Source of the DNA: Chryseobacterium jejuense
GTDB taxonomy: Bacteria > Bacteroidota > Bacteroidia > Flavobacteriales > Weeksellaceae
DNA length: 64,000 nucleotides
Assembly (NCBI RefSeq): GCF_900100075.1
Contig: NZ_FNEG01000010.1
Location: forward strand, 62,001-126,000
Reading direction: 5' to 3'
The notes under the pieces are model-generated. The model was not told the origin of the DNA and ran no database searches. It saw only the letters and a program-made list of their open reading frames with translations. Below, piece after piece: positions 14,727 to 23,748 of this stretch. The stretch's first letter is position 1. Each line of letters begins with the position of its first letter. A program made the position numbers and the translations under genes.

Positions 14727-17222
14727 ATGGAAAAACTAAAAAACTATATCTACGGACAATGGGTAGAAGGAACCGGAGCTGGAATTCCTCTATATAATGC
14801 CGTAACAGGAGAGCAGGTAGCTATTTCTGATACTGAAGGACTGAACTTTGAGCAAGCTCTTGATTATGGTAGAACGGTAGGTTACAAAAACCTTTCTTCC
14901 ATGACGTTCTACGACCGTGGAGAAATGTTGAAAAGAGTAGCACTTTACTTATTAGAAAGAAAGAAAAAATATTACGAGTTATCATACAAAACAGGAGCAA
15001 CACATGTTGATTCTTGGGTGGATATTGAAGGAGGTTTCGGAACCTTCTTTACCTATTCAGGATTAGCGAAGAGAATGCTTCCTAACACTCCGTTTTGGGT
15101 AGATGGAGATACTCAGAAGATTTCAGCTAATGGAACTCATTTGGGAACTCACATCCTGACACCAAGTGAAGGCGTTTCTGTGCAGATCAACGCCTATAAC
15201 TTTCCTGTTTGGGGAATGTTAGAAAAGTTATCCACATCATTGTTGGCAGGAGTGCCGTCTATCGTGAAACCATCACCTTTCGGATCTTATCTTACGAATG
15301 TTGTTTTTCAGGATATGATTGAAAGTGGTGTTTTACCAGAAGGTGCAGTACAATTGGTATGTGGAGAACCTGGAAATATTCTGGATTATGTTCAGGATGG
15401 AGACTCAGTTCTGTTTACAGGTTCTGCCACTACAGGAAGAAAACTGAAATCACTTCCATCTGTTGCAGGAAATGCTGTTCGTTTCAATATGGAAGCAGAT
15501 TCATTGAACTGCTCTATTCTTGGGTTGGAAGCAAAACCGGGAACTCCGGAATTTGATTTATTCATCAAAGAAGTGCGTAACGAAATGACCACAAAAGCAG
15601 GTCAGAAATGTACAGCCATCAGAAGAATCATTGTTCCTGAGCATTTAATTGGAGATGTTCAGAATGCTTTATCTAAAGCTTTAGATCAAACAAAAATCGG
15701 AAACCCATTAAGCAGAGAAACAAGAATGGGATCTTTGGTGGGAAGACAGCAATATGAAGAAGTTTTAAGAAAAGTAAATATCTTAAAATCAGAAACCGAA
15801 CTTGTTTATGACGGAAAGCACGAGTTGGTAGACGCCAGCTATGAAAACGGAGCATTTATGAGTCCTAAGTTATTCCTGAATGACAAACCTTTCGAGAAAA
15901 ACATATCTCACGATGTAGAAGCTTTCGGGCCGGTATCTACATTAATGCCATACAAAGATGCCGAAGAAGCAGCTGCACTGGCAAAAAGAGGAAAAGGAAG
16001 TTTGGTAGGATCTATTGTTTCTCATGATGAAAACTTTATTGCAGAAACGTCATGGAAAATGGCTTCTCAACACGGTAGAATCTTTGTACTAAACAGAGAT
16101 AATGCTAAAGAAAGTACAGGTCACGGCTCACCACTTCCTACATTAATGCATGGCGGACCTGGTAGAGCAGGTGGCGGAGAAGAAATGGGAGGTCTTAGCG
16201 GTCTTCATTTCTTCCTACAAAAAACAGCGATTCAGGGATCTCCGGATGTATTGAAAGCTATTACCAAGATTTATCAACAGGGTGCAGAGAAAAAATTCTC
16301 AGATAAACACCCTTTCCAGAAGTATTTTGAAGAAGTTGAAGTTGGAGATTCCTTAGAAACAGCAGGAAGAACCGTTACTGATGCAGATATCGTAAACTTC
16401 TCAAACGTTTCATGGGATCACTTCTACGCACATACTGATGCTACAAGCTTAACAGGGACTATTTTCGATAAAACGGTTGCACACGGATACTTCATCCTTT
16501 CGGCAGCAGCAGGATTATTTGTTTCTGGTAAAAAAGGACCTGTAATTGCGAATTACGGATTAGAAGAATGTAGTTTCTTCAAGCCAGTATATGCTGGAGA
16601 TACCATTACGGTTTATTTAACAGCAAAAGAAAAAATCAACAGAGGTGTAAAAGGAAGAAATATTCCTTCTGGCGTGGTAAAATGGTTGGTAGAAGTAATC
16701 AACCAAAGAGATGAGATAGTTTGTGTAGCTACGATCTTAACATTGGTGGCAAAACAATCTCCTTTTATTGATCTGAATGTGAAAAATGTTCAGAAGATAT
16801 TAGGTGGATTAACAGAAAGTACAACTGCAGCGTGGGGGAAAATGTCTGCACAGCAAATGATTGAGCACTTAGAACAAGGAGTGTTGGTAAGTTTGGGAGA
16901 ACCAGAAGCAGAGAAATGCTTCACTCCTGAAGAACATCTTGAAAAATGGCAGGATTCTCTTTATAATCACAGAGCAATGCCAAAAGACTTTACAGCTCCA
17001 TTCCTACCACAGGATGGTTCCCTTCCGGAACTTACCCACAAGAATCTGGAAGCTGCCAAACAATCATTTATTGATAACCTGAAACGATTTGTAGTGTATT
17101 ACAAAGAAAATCCACAGGCAGAGCATATGAACTTTGTATTCGGAAAACTGAATAAAGAAATGTGGGAACTGATGCATAAGAAGCATTTTACCCATCATTT
17201 TGAACAATTTGGATTAATTTAA
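14727..17222 (+). CDS. paaZ: Ring-opening bifunctional PaaZ with an extra C-terminal DinB-like domain
   Basis: Hydrolyses oxepin-CoA and oxidises the resulting semialdehyde to 3-oxo-5,6-dehydrosuberyl-CoA. It is 831 aa. The aldehyde dehydrogenase domain (about 1-520) has Glu256 in FNMEAD and Cys295 in AGQKCTAIR, the same numbers as in E. coli PaaZ. The MaoC-type hydratase domain (about 530-680) has Asp564 and His569 in WDHFYAH. E. coli PaaZ ends near residue 681; here a further 150 residues follow, containing WGKMSAQQMIEHLEQG and resembling DUF1569/DinB-like helical domains. No stop or frameshift separates them. This is the last gene of the operon and is followed by a terminator. Confidence 0.93.
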   Translation: MEKLKNYIYGQWVEGTGAGIPLYNAVTGEQVAISDTEGLNFEQALDYGRTVGYKNLSSMTFYDRGEMLKRVALYLLERKKKYYELSYKTGATHVDSWVDIEGGFGTFFTYSGLAKRMLPNTPFWVDGDTQKISANGTHLGTHILTPSEGVSVQINAYNFPVWGMLEKLSTSLLAGVPSIVKPSPFGSYLTNVVFQDMIESGVLPEGAVQLVCGEPGNILDYVQDGDSVLFTGSATTGRKLKSLPSVAGNAVRFNMEADSLNCSILGLEAKPGTPEFDLFIKEVRNEMTTKAGQKCTAIRRIIVPEHLIGDVQNALSKALDQTKIGNPLSRETRMGSLVGRQQYEEVLRKVNILKSETELVYDGKHELVDASYENGAFMSPKLFLNDKPFEKNISHDVEAFGPVSTLMPYKDAEEAAALAKRGKGSLVGSIVSHDENFIAETSWKMASQHGRIFVLNRDNAKESTGHGSPLPTLMHGGPGRAGGGEEMGGLSGLHFFLQKTAIQGSPDVLKAITKIYQQGAEKKFSDKHPFQKYFEEVEVGDSLETAGRTVTDADIVNFSNVSWDHFYAHTDATSLTGTIFDKTVAHGYFILSAAAGLFVSGKKGPVIANYGLEECSFFKPVYAGDTITVYLTAKEKINRGVKGRNIPSGVVKWLVEVINQRDEIVCVATILTLVAKQSPFIDLNVKNVQKILGGLTESTTAAWGKMSAQQMIEHLEQGVLVSLGEPEAEKCFTPEEHLEKWQDSLYNHRAMPKDFTAPFLPQDGSLPELTHKNLEAAKQSFIDNLKRFVVYYKENPQAEHMNFVFGKLNKEMWELMHKKHFTHHFEQFGLI

Positions 17223-17247
17223 TTTAAATCAAAATATAAATTTATAG

Positions 17248-17280
17248 TCCCTTTAGGTTTTTGCTTAAAGGGATTTTTTT
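17248..17280 (+). terminator. Rho-independent terminator after paaZ
   Basis: The TCCCTTTA/TAAAGGGA stem (17248-17255 with 17266-17273) is followed by seven T residues. It marks the end of the phenylacetate operon. Confidence 0.85.
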
Positions 17281-17360
17281 AACCTTGACAAGGATGGGTA
17301 ACTTTTATAATACCAGGTTATTATATGAAATATTTGCTAGGAAATGATTAACTTTAATAG

Positions 17361-17388
17361 GCGAAATCCGAAAAGCATATAGAGTAGG
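17361..17388 (+). promoter_or_regulatory. Shared upstream motif of the double-glycine peptide gene
   Basis: GCGAAATCCGAAAAGC followed by ATATAGAGTAGG, ending 23 bp before the peptide start. The same motif lies at the same distance ahead of the peptides at 42630 and 45140 and the tail-collar gene at 23427 (minus strand). Confidence 0.65.
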
Positions 17389-17411
17389 AGAGAATATCAA
17401 AACTAATTGCT

Positions 17412-17573
17412 ATGAAAAACTTAAAAAAACTTTCAAGAAATGAATTGAGATCTCTTAAAGGAGCAGGACCAATATGGAATTGTACTCCTCATTCCTGTCC
17501 TCCGGGAGTTTGTTGTATTCCTGGAAGATGGCCAGACCTTGGAGCTGCATGTGTCATATGTGCAAGTTCTTAG
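17412..17573 (+). CDS. Bacteriocin-like Cys-rich double-glycine peptide
   Basis: The 53-aa peptide is below the size of a normal ORF scan. Its leader MKNLKKLSRNELRSLKGA (18 residues) matches the leaders of the peptides at 42436 and 44976, with GA instead of GG at the predicted cleavage site. The core of 35 residues has six Cys (two adjacent, in GVCCIP) and several Pro. The leader is of the kind cut by C39-peptidase transporters, and the even Cys number suggests disulfides. The gene has its own upstream motif and terminator and no exporter next to it; the transporters at 1-1438 and 42701 are candidates. The activity is unknown. Confidence 0.8.
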   Translation: MKNLKKLSRNELRSLKGAGPIWNCTPHSCPPGVCCIPGRWPDLGAACVICASS

Positions 17574-17603
17574 TTTAATTAATCTTTAAAATTTAAAATA
17601 GGT

Positions 17604-17640
17604 AAAGCAGCATTTCATCAGATTTGCTGCTTTGTTTTAA
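17604..17640 (+). terminator. Terminator after the peptide gene
   Basis: AAAGCAGCA (17604-17612) pairs with TGCTGCTTT (17625-17633) and is followed by GTTTTAA. Confidence 0.75.
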
Positions 17641-17731
17641 TAATCTTTTGTTAAAACACTCAACTATATTTGATCGCATTGCATTTATTCGTTATTTTCA
17701 AGATTAAAATCAATTCAAAAAATAAGCAACA

Positions 17732-18508
17732 ATGAATGAAAGCTGGATGCAAAAATGGGAAGAGATAAAAGACAAATTGATATCTCCTGTAGATATTGAA
17801 ACCTATTTTACCTCAGATGAAATCATGGATCAGAAGATGGAGGTTATGGAAATAGGAAATGTTTCCCTGCCATCAGGAAAAGTAATCGTAAGAGATCCTC
17901 TTGTATATCTGAATCAGAAGGAACAACCTTTTTTTGTTGAGACTCCCAAAGGAAATTTTCCTGTAACCATTGCTGTGGTAAAATTGGAGGATTGGGGAGA
18001 TCGGTATGCCGCGGCAAAAGTAGAGTTTACTAAAGAAAAACCTGTTCTTTACAGAGAAGCCTTAATTGGTATTGAAAATATTGATGATACTAATGAGGAT
18101 GCTTTTTTCGGGTTTAATGTGGATGCTGGCTTAGCTTGTATTACCGATCCTGAAGTAGTTCCTCATGTAGATAAGTTTATTGAAGAACTGGATGTAGAGA
18201 ATATTTACGATGACTATTTTGCTGAACTTTTTGCAAAAAGCTATAAAGAAAATCCGAGAAACCAAAGAGATCTGGGAGACTGGATTAATTGGACAGTTCC
18301 TAATACAGAATATCAGATCCCAATATTTGCTAGTGGAGTAGGAGATGGAGTATATCCTGTTTATTTTGCCTATGATGAACAGAACAAATTATGTGGATTA
18401 TATATTCATTTTATTGATATTGAATTAGAGCTGTCAGAATATGATGAAGATGAGGAGGAAGAGGATGAAGATTCAGATCAGCCGGATAATTTTGTTTTTC
18501 TGAAATAA
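17732..18508 (+). CDS. DUF4241-family protein
   Basis: The 258-aa product has no signal peptide. DUF4241-like features are the early GNVSLPSGKVIVRDPLVYL (about residues 43-61), the FPVTIAVVKLEDWGDRYAAA stretch (about 76-95) and SGVGDGVYPVYFAYDEQNKL (about 203-222). The C-terminus is a run of Asp and Glu (about 236-252). The family function is not established, and relatives are often found near toxin-immunity genes. It stops 8 bp before the next gene and probably shares its transcript. Confidence 0.7.
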   Translation: MNESWMQKWEEIKDKLISPVDIETYFTSDEIMDQKMEVMEIGNVSLPSGKVIVRDPLVYLNQKEQPFFVETPKGNFPVTIAVVKLEDWGDRYAAAKVEFTKEKPVLYREALIGIENIDDTNEDAFFGFNVDAGLACITDPEVVPHVDKFIEELDVENIYDDYFAELFAKSYKENPRNQRDLGDWINWTVPNTEYQIPIFASGVGDGVYPVYFAYDEQNKLCGLYIHFIDIELELSEYDEDEEEEDEDSDQPDNFVFLK

Positions 18509-18516
18509 ATGATTCT

Positions 18517-19212
18517 ATGAATAAAACTTTTGCAGAACAGGTTATTGAATTCAATGAAACCATTGTTTACTCAGGAAGTCTTCCAGATGGTTTCGAAGTA
18601 TTGAATCCGTATCTGGATAATCCGGAGACAATGCAGGTGATGCAAAAGTTTTATCACAAATATTATAATGATTTCCACAAAAGAAAATTTATTATTGGAA
18701 TTAATCCCAGCCGCCATGGAGCAGGCGTAACAGGAGTTCCGTTTACAGATACCAAGAGGCTGGAAAGTGTATGTGGAATAGAAATGAAATCTGCCCATAC
18801 CCATGAAGTTTCCTCCGTGTTTATGTACGATATGATTGCAGACTATGGAGGTGCAGATCTGTTTTATAAAGATATTTACATCAACTCACCATTTCCTTTG
18901 GCCATTGTTAGAAAAACAAAGAATGGTTGGCTCAATGCTAATTATTATGATGATAAAGAGCTTTTCCGGGATGTAAAAGATTTTATGATCGAAACATTGA
19001 AAAAGCATCTCAGTCTAAATCTGGACACTTCAGAAGTCTTTGTTCTTGGTAAAAAAAATGCCGAATTTATTTCAAAACTCAATAAAGAAGCTCAGCTTTT
19101 CGATACAATGACTGTTTTGGAGCATCCCCGCTATATTCAGCAATACAAATCAAAAGAGAAACAGTTGTATATCGATAAATATATTTTAGCTTTAAAAGAT
19201 AAAAATCAGTAA
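18517..19212 (+). CDS. SMUG2-type uracil-DNA-glycosylase family protein (DUF4918)
   Basis: The 231-aa product of the uracil-DNA glycosylase superfamily would excise damaged or deaminated bases. The SMUG-like loop GINPSRHGAGVTGVPFTD (about residues 61-78) parallels GMNPG...QTGVPFG of SMUG1. The INSPFPLAI segment and VLEHPRYIQQY near the C-terminus (His-Pro motif) complete the active-site outline. It sits between DUF4241 and a helicase with short gaps. Substrate specificity cannot be read from the sequence. Confidence 0.8.
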   Translation: MNKTFAEQVIEFNETIVYSGSLPDGFEVLNPYLDNPETMQVMQKFYHKYYNDFHKRKFIIGINPSRHGAGVTGVPFTDTKRLESVCGIEMKSAHTHEVSSVFMYDMIADYGGADLFYKDIYINSPFPLAIVRKTKNGWLNANYYDDKELFRDVKDFMIETLKKHLSLNLDTSEVFVLGKKNAEFISKLNKEAQLFDTMTVLEHPRYIQQYKSKEKQLYIDKYILALKDKNQ

Positions 19213-19246
19213 TTCTGGTAATCCTGTTTTTTATTAAATTGTAAAC

Positions 19247-21931
19247 ATGAATGTTTTCCCTAAGAACACAACTTTTAAATATAACTGGCGGACTTATCAG
19301 AAGAAATTTCTGGATCATCTCGACGAATACCTTATAGATAATCATCTGCATGTCTCTGCGCCACCAGGTTCAGGAAAAACAGTTCTCGGATTAGAAGTGA
19401 TGCTGAGGCTGGATAAACCCACACTCATCGTTGCTCCTACATTAGCTATTAAAAACCAATGGATCCAGAGATTCTGTGAACTATTTCTTAATACAGAAAC
19501 CGTTCCTGAATGGATATCTTCTGACATCAGAAAACCAGGAATTATTACAGTAACAACCTATCAGGGAATTCATTCCGCTTCCGAAGCAACCGAAGAAGAA
19601 GGAGAAACAGTTGTGAAATCTTCAAAAGTCCCGGCCTCAGAAATTATAAAACGATTGCAGAAGCAAAAAGTAGGAACCCTCATTTTGGATGAAGCCCATC
19701 ATTTGAAAAATGCATGGTGGAGAAGCCTTATGGATTTGAAGAATAAAATTGAACCCACCATTGTTTCCCTTACAGCTACACCTCCCTTTGATGTTTCCGG
19801 CTCGGAATGGCAAAAATATATCCAGTTGAACGGGCCAATAGATGTAGAAATATCTGTTCCTGAGCTGATGATTGAAGGAGACCTTTGTCCCCATCAGGAT
19901 TTAGTACACTTTACATTACCTTCTCAGGAAGAACAAAAGAAAATTGAATACTATCATACCCATGCTTTAAGCTTTTTTGATGAAATAAAAAAAGATGAAG
20001 TATTCCTTAATGCTATTGAGCAGCATCCTGTATACCAAAAACCGTTGGAGAATTTAGATTGGATCTATGAAAATATATCTTCCTATACTTCTGGTCTGGT
20101 ATATCTTCATTTCAGAGGGAAAGAAATTCCCGAAGTCCATTTTGAAATTATTGGGGATCAGCAGAAGTATATTCCCGAATTTGATTTCTTCTGGATGGAA
20201 GAATTGCTTGACTTTTACTTATTGGTAGATGAGGTTCAATTTAAAAATTATGAAGATCACCGTACTGATCTCGGAAACAGGTTAAAGAGATATGGATTTC
20301 TGGAACAAAAAACCTTGAGTTTCTTTAATAGTAAAAATCTAAATCAGATCCTTAATTCAAGTATAGGTAAACTTCAAGGAATAAAAGATATTGCTGATTT
20401 TGAGTTTTCCGTTCTTAAAGATAATTTAAGAATGGTTATTCTTACCGATTTTATCAAAAAGGAGTATTTAAATAATGAGACTCAGAATACACTCAATCTT
20501 GATAAAATAGGAGCTATTCCAATCTTTGAAAAATTAAGACGTGAAAATTCTCAGCAGAAAAAAATCGGAATTCTTACAGGAAGTCTGGTGATTATTCCTG
20601 CAAGTGCAAAAAGTATATTTGAAGAGCTTTGTACGAAAAAAACATTGTCCGGAATAGGTCTTGTGCCTTTGAGTTATGATCCGGATTATCTCATCATTAG
20701 CCTTACAGAACAAATAAAGCATGGTATTGTACACATTATTACAGAAATTTTCCAAAGCGGAGAAATTCATATTTTAATTGGAACAAAATCCTTGCTAGGT
20801 GAAGGTTGGGATGCTCCCAAAATGAATACTTTAGTCCTGGCTAGTTTTATAAGTTCCTTTGTTCTTTCAAATCAGATGAGAGGAAGAGTTATAAGGACAG
20901 ATAAGGATATTCCCCATAAAACCGGGAATATTTGGCATCTGGTATGCTTTGACCCTGGTGACGAAAACGGGGGCCAGGATCTGAATATTATGAAACGTCG
21001 TTTCAAGACTTTTGTTGGAGTTTCCAATAAAGAGACTCCTACCATTGAAAACAATTTTGAAAGACTCAATATTAAAACCATAGAAACTACGGAAGACGTT
21101 TCAGGAATTAATGACTTATTCTTTGCTTTGGCGAAAGATAGAGATAATCTTATCAAACGCTGGGAAGGGGCTCTTGAGCAGGGAAATATCTTAGTAGAAG
21201 AAATACAGGTTCCATCTATCAATATGACTGCTATGCAAGATGTGAAGATGAACTATCTTGGGAAAATGTCGGGAAATATGATGAAGGTGATGGTGTCTTC
21301 GGTATTATTATTCTGGCAGAATATTTTATTGGGTATCTTCAGAAATTTACAGGCAATTAATTCTGTAAAAACCTTTTCATTGTTTGTATCTCTATTTGGA
21401 CTTGCAGGTTTTGTGGTGTATGGAAGAAAGTTATATAGATCTGCAAAACAATATTGGAGGTATCGGGATGTGGGGAAACAACTTGGTGCACTTGCAGAAG
21501 TAGTTTTACATGGACTGATTCATGAAAAAATAATAAGAACTTCTTTTGAGCAGTTGAAAATTGTAAGCTCATCCAACAGTAGTGAAGGAGCGTTCTGTTA
21601 CCTGAAAGGAGGCAGCCAATATGAAAATGCACAGTTTATCCAGACTTTACAGGAATTAGTCTCTCAGATAGATAATCCAAGGTATCTCCTGAAGCAGGAA
21701 AGAAAGTCTTTTTTTCTGAAGAATGAACAGTATTTTCCGGTGCCTGAAATTTTTGCGAAAAATAAAAAAAGTGCAGAATTTTTTAATAAAACCTGGAATA
21801 AAATTATAGGAACATCAGAACTTCTTTTTACCAGAACTGTGGAAGGACGTAAAATTTTATTAAAACTGAGATTTGAAGCCCTTTTAAAAAGAAATGGAAG
21901 AATAGAACATCTTCATAAATGGACAAGATAA
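19247..21931 (+). CDS. DEAH-box helicase with predicted C-terminal membrane segments
   Basis: The 894-aa superfamily 2 helicase has Walker A APPGSGKTVLG (about residue 38), motif II LDEAHHLKN (about 146) and motif III LTATPP. Motifs V and VI are in LLGEGWDAPKMNTLVLAS and NQMRGRVIR (about 510-545). It resembles UvrB/XPB-like DEAD-DEAH ATPases. Unusually, residues about 680-745 hold two hydrophobic stretches (VSSVLLFWQNILLGIF and FSLFVSLFGLAGFVVYG), suggesting a membrane anchor. The start follows the glycosylase by 34 bp. A repair or phage-defence role is possible but unproven. Confidence 0.85.
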   Translation: MNVFPKNTTFKYNWRTYQKKFLDHLDEYLIDNHLHVSAPPGSGKTVLGLEVMLRLDKPTLIVAPTLAIKNQWIQRFCELFLNTETVPEWISSDIRKPGIITVTTYQGIHSASEATEEEGETVVKSSKVPASEIIKRLQKQKVGTLILDEAHHLKNAWWRSLMDLKNKIEPTIVSLTATPPFDVSGSEWQKYIQLNGPIDVEISVPELMIEGDLCPHQDLVHFTLPSQEEQKKIEYYHTHALSFFDEIKKDEVFLNAIEQHPVYQKPLENLDWIYENISSYTSGLVYLHFRGKEIPEVHFEIIGDQQKYIPEFDFFWMEELLDFYLLVDEVQFKNYEDHRTDLGNRLKRYGFLEQKTLSFFNSKNLNQILNSSIGKLQGIKDIADFEFSVLKDNLRMVILTDFIKKEYLNNETQNTLNLDKIGAIPIFEKLRRENSQQKKIGILTGSLVIIPASAKSIFEELCTKKTLSGIGLVPLSYDPDYLIISLTEQIKHGIVHIITEIFQSGEIHILIGTKSLLGEGWDAPKMNTLVLASFISSFVLSNQMRGRVIRTDKDIPHKTGNIWHLVCFDPGDENGGQDLNIMKRRFKTFVGVSNKETPTIENNFERLNIKTIETTEDVSGINDLFFALAKDRDNLIKRWEGALEQGNILVEEIQVPSINMTAMQDVKMNYLGKMSGNMMKVMVSSVLLFWQNILLGIFRNLQAINSVKTFSLFVSLFGLAGFVVYGRKLYRSAKQYWRYRDVGKQLGALAEVVLHGLIHEKIIRTSFEQLKIVSSSNSSEGAFCYLKGGSQYENAQFIQTLQELVSQIDNPRYLLKQERKSFFLKNEQYFPVPEIFAKNKKSAEFFNKTWNKIIGTSELLFTRTVEGRKILLKLRFEALLKRNGRIEHLHKWTR

Positions 21932-21935
21932 ATAA

Positions 21936-21966
21936 CAAATCCCTTAATATAATCAAGGGATTTTGT
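21936..21966 (+). terminator. Terminator after the helicase gene
   Basis: CAAATCCCTT (21936-21945) pairs with AAGGGATTTTG (21955-21965). Confidence 0.75.
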
Positions 21967-22018
21967 CTTTATGAATTAGAATCTTTATGGGAACAAGTTC
22001 GGACGGAACTTATAAATA

Positions 22019-22840
22019 TTAGTTTTTAATAACTTTAGTCGACTCATTAGCTGTTTTGATAAAGTAGATTCCTTTAGGGAATTCTGAGATATTGATTTCA
22101 TTAGAACCCTTTTGAACCTGAACAGCTTTTAGCATTTTACCATCAGTACTATAAATTTTTGCTTCTGAGCTTTTTTCTGAATGAATAGTAAGAGGTCCAT
22201 TGGTTGGATTAGGATAAATACTTGCCTCTTTTTTAGAAACTTTAGTCTCTGTTGTATTCAGTGCAATACCGCTGTCTTTTACCCAGGTGAAAGCATCGAG
22301 ACCTACGTATCTAAAGCCTCCATTTGCCGTAATACGAAGCTCATCAATGATGATGTTTGAGTAATTTTGACCATTTAAGTTAGTCATATCAATTAAGGTA
22401 TAACCATTGGTAGACCCTAAACTTGTTGCAAACCCATTCGTTTTTGTTTGGGTAAATTTAGTGACACCACTCAACTTTCCGGTTACCGTAATAGAGCCTG
22501 TTACATTGAGATCAAGTTCCAGAGAAGAAAGAAACAGCCAAAATTTATTTACTTTAAATAAATTAGAAGTCGTTCTAATACTAAAAGATGGTGGAGATTC
22601 AGTATTACTGGAATTATCAATATAACGGTTGTCGTTTGCGGTCCCATTCCAGCCTGTTCCTGGATAGTTAGATTGGATATCAAAAACACTTACATGGGAA
22701 ATGATATTAAAAATAACCCCGTTATCAGTGAAGCTTGTACTTCCATTTGATTCTGTCTCAAATTGCTCTGTACTGGTCTGCCCAAATGAAAAAATTGAAA
22801 TGAGCAGACTACAAATCGTAAAAATAGTAGTGCTTTTCAT
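22019..22840 (-). CDS. T9SS-secreted protein of unknown function
   Basis: The 273-aa product has a signal peptide (MKSTTIFTICSLLISIFSFGQ) and a type A type-IX-secretion tail of about 75 residues. The tail contains SIYPNPTNGPLTIHS, STDGKMLKAV and LPKGIYFIKTANESTKVIKN. The middle (about 25-190) is a beta-rich domain typical of extracellular Bacteroidetes proteins, with no catalytic motif recognised. It would be exported through the Por system to the surface or medium. It follows the tail-collar gene on the minus strand at a 35-bp distance and may be cotranscribed with it. Confidence 0.85.
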   Translation of the reverse strand: MKSTTIFTICSLLISIFSFGQTSTEQFETESNGSTSFTDNGVIFNIISHVSVFDIQSNYPGTGWNGTANDNRYIDNSSNTESPPSFSIRTTSNLFKVNKFWLFLSSLELDLNVTGSITVTGKLSGVTKFTQTKTNGFATSLGSTNGYTLIDMTNLNGQNYSNIIIDELRITANGGFRYVGLDAFTWVKDSGIALNTTETKVSKKEASIYPNPTNGPLTIHSEKSSEAKIYSTDGKMLKAVQVQKGSNEINISEFPKGIYFIKTANESTKVIKN

Positions 22841-22875
22841 GATTTTTTGTTTTAAATATTAGGTTATGATATATT

Positions 22876-23427
22876 TTAATCACGTGGAGGGTAAATTCCT
22901 TCAACACAGATGATATAATTGAGTCCTAAATAAGGAGGCATATTATTCATAGGTAAATTTTGTCCTACAAATGCAATACTCTGCCCGTTAATAATGGTGT
23001 CTGGGTTTGCATTATTTACATAACTTGGGACAACATTGAAGTCCCTTCCAACTTGTGTTCCTGTTATAGCAATAGATGTTGTAGCTGTAGGAGTAGATGT
23101 ATTGGCATTTTTGTTAGCCACTTTAAGCTGAAATCCAGCGCCAACACTTGGTAGGTTTGAAGCCAATAGTGTGTTTTGGGTTGTTCCTGCCATTACTCCC
23201 AATGGATAGTATTCATTAGCGTTTACATTTCCTGCTCCAAGAGCCATACGGCCTTTCAGGTTTGGTAAAGCAAAAGTGGTTATACCATCTCCACCATATG
23301 TGGTTCCTAATATAGAGAATAGTGCCGAATTTCTCGAAATGCTTAGTAAGCTTCCGTCACAAAACATCCAGCCTCTAGGTGCAAAATTTCCTGCAAATAA
23401 TTTAACGATTCCAATGTATTCGTCCAT
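22876..23427 (-). CDS. Phage-tail-collar domain protein (microcystin-dependent-protein family)
   Basis: The 183-aa protein begins MDEYIGIVKLFAGNFAPRGW and has CDGSLLSI, LGTTYGGDG and FALPNLKGRMALGAG, the signature of tail-collar/Mdp proteins. It ends with GLNYIICVEGIYPPRD. No other phage genes are near, so it is a stand-alone member as found in many Bacteroidetes, where such proteins accompany secreted peptides or tail-like particles. Its promoter region carries the same motif as the three bacteriocin-like peptides, the most useful clue to a common regulon. Confidence 0.88.
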   Translation of the reverse strand: MDEYIGIVKLFAGNFAPRGWMFCDGSLLSISRNSALFSILGTTYGGDGITTFALPNLKGRMALGAGNVNANEYYPLGVMAGTTQNTLLASNLPSVGAGFQLKVANKNANTSTPTATTSIAITGTQVGRDFNVVPSYVNNANPDTIINGQSIAFVGQNLPMNNMPPYLGLNYIICVEGIYPPRD

Positions 23428-23454
23428 GGTAAATATTTTTTAGCCTTTAATTTT

Positions 23455-23484
23455 CTTACTCTATTACGGCTTTTCAGATTCCGC
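23455..23484 (-). promoter_or_regulatory. Shared upstream motif of the tail-collar gene
   Basis: On the minus strand the sequence reads GCGGAATCTGAAAAGC, then CGTAATAGAGTAAG, 27 bp before the start codon. It differs by one base (T for C in ATCCG) from the core motif ahead of the bacteriocin-like peptides. Confidence 0.6.
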
Positions 23485-23539
23485 CGATTATTGTTTTATT
23501 TCCTAGTCAAAGGAACAATTAATATGAAGGCTGTACTAG

Positions 23540-23577
23540 CGTAGAAAATACCAAATTGAAAACTAGGTATTTCTACG
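23540..23577. repeat. Inverted repeat in the 23428-23748 intergenic region
   Basis: CGTAGAAAATACC and GGTATTTCTACG pair with one bulged A around a 13-bp loop. The remaining part of this 320-bp gap between divergent genes holds the motif at 23455, the promoter at 23695 and no ORF. Confidence 0.55.
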
Positions 23578-23694
23578 TAAAGGGATATTTTCCTATTCCT
23601 TAAGAGCGAAATCAGATCTTTTAATTGGATAACCAATAATTAATTATTTAATAGGAATTTCCAGCTTCCAGCCTAAAAAAATGTATGCATTAAG

Positions 23695-23726
23695 TTTCTC
23701 TAAAAGCACTGTATTTAGTATTTTTG
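23695..23726 (+). promoter_or_regulatory. Promoter of the enoyl-CoA hydratase gene
   Basis: TTTC (23695-23698), a 20-bp spacer and TATTTTTG (23719-23726), the latter a full match to TAnnTTTG. It would start transcription some 15 bp before the ATG. Confidence 0.5.
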
Positions 23727-23748
23727 TAAGAATCCAATAAAAATTAAA

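Noticed and set aside
22876..23427. Prophage remnant signalled by the tail-collar gene
   Set aside because: No integrase, capsid, terminase or other tail gene is in the region, and stand-alone members of this family are common.
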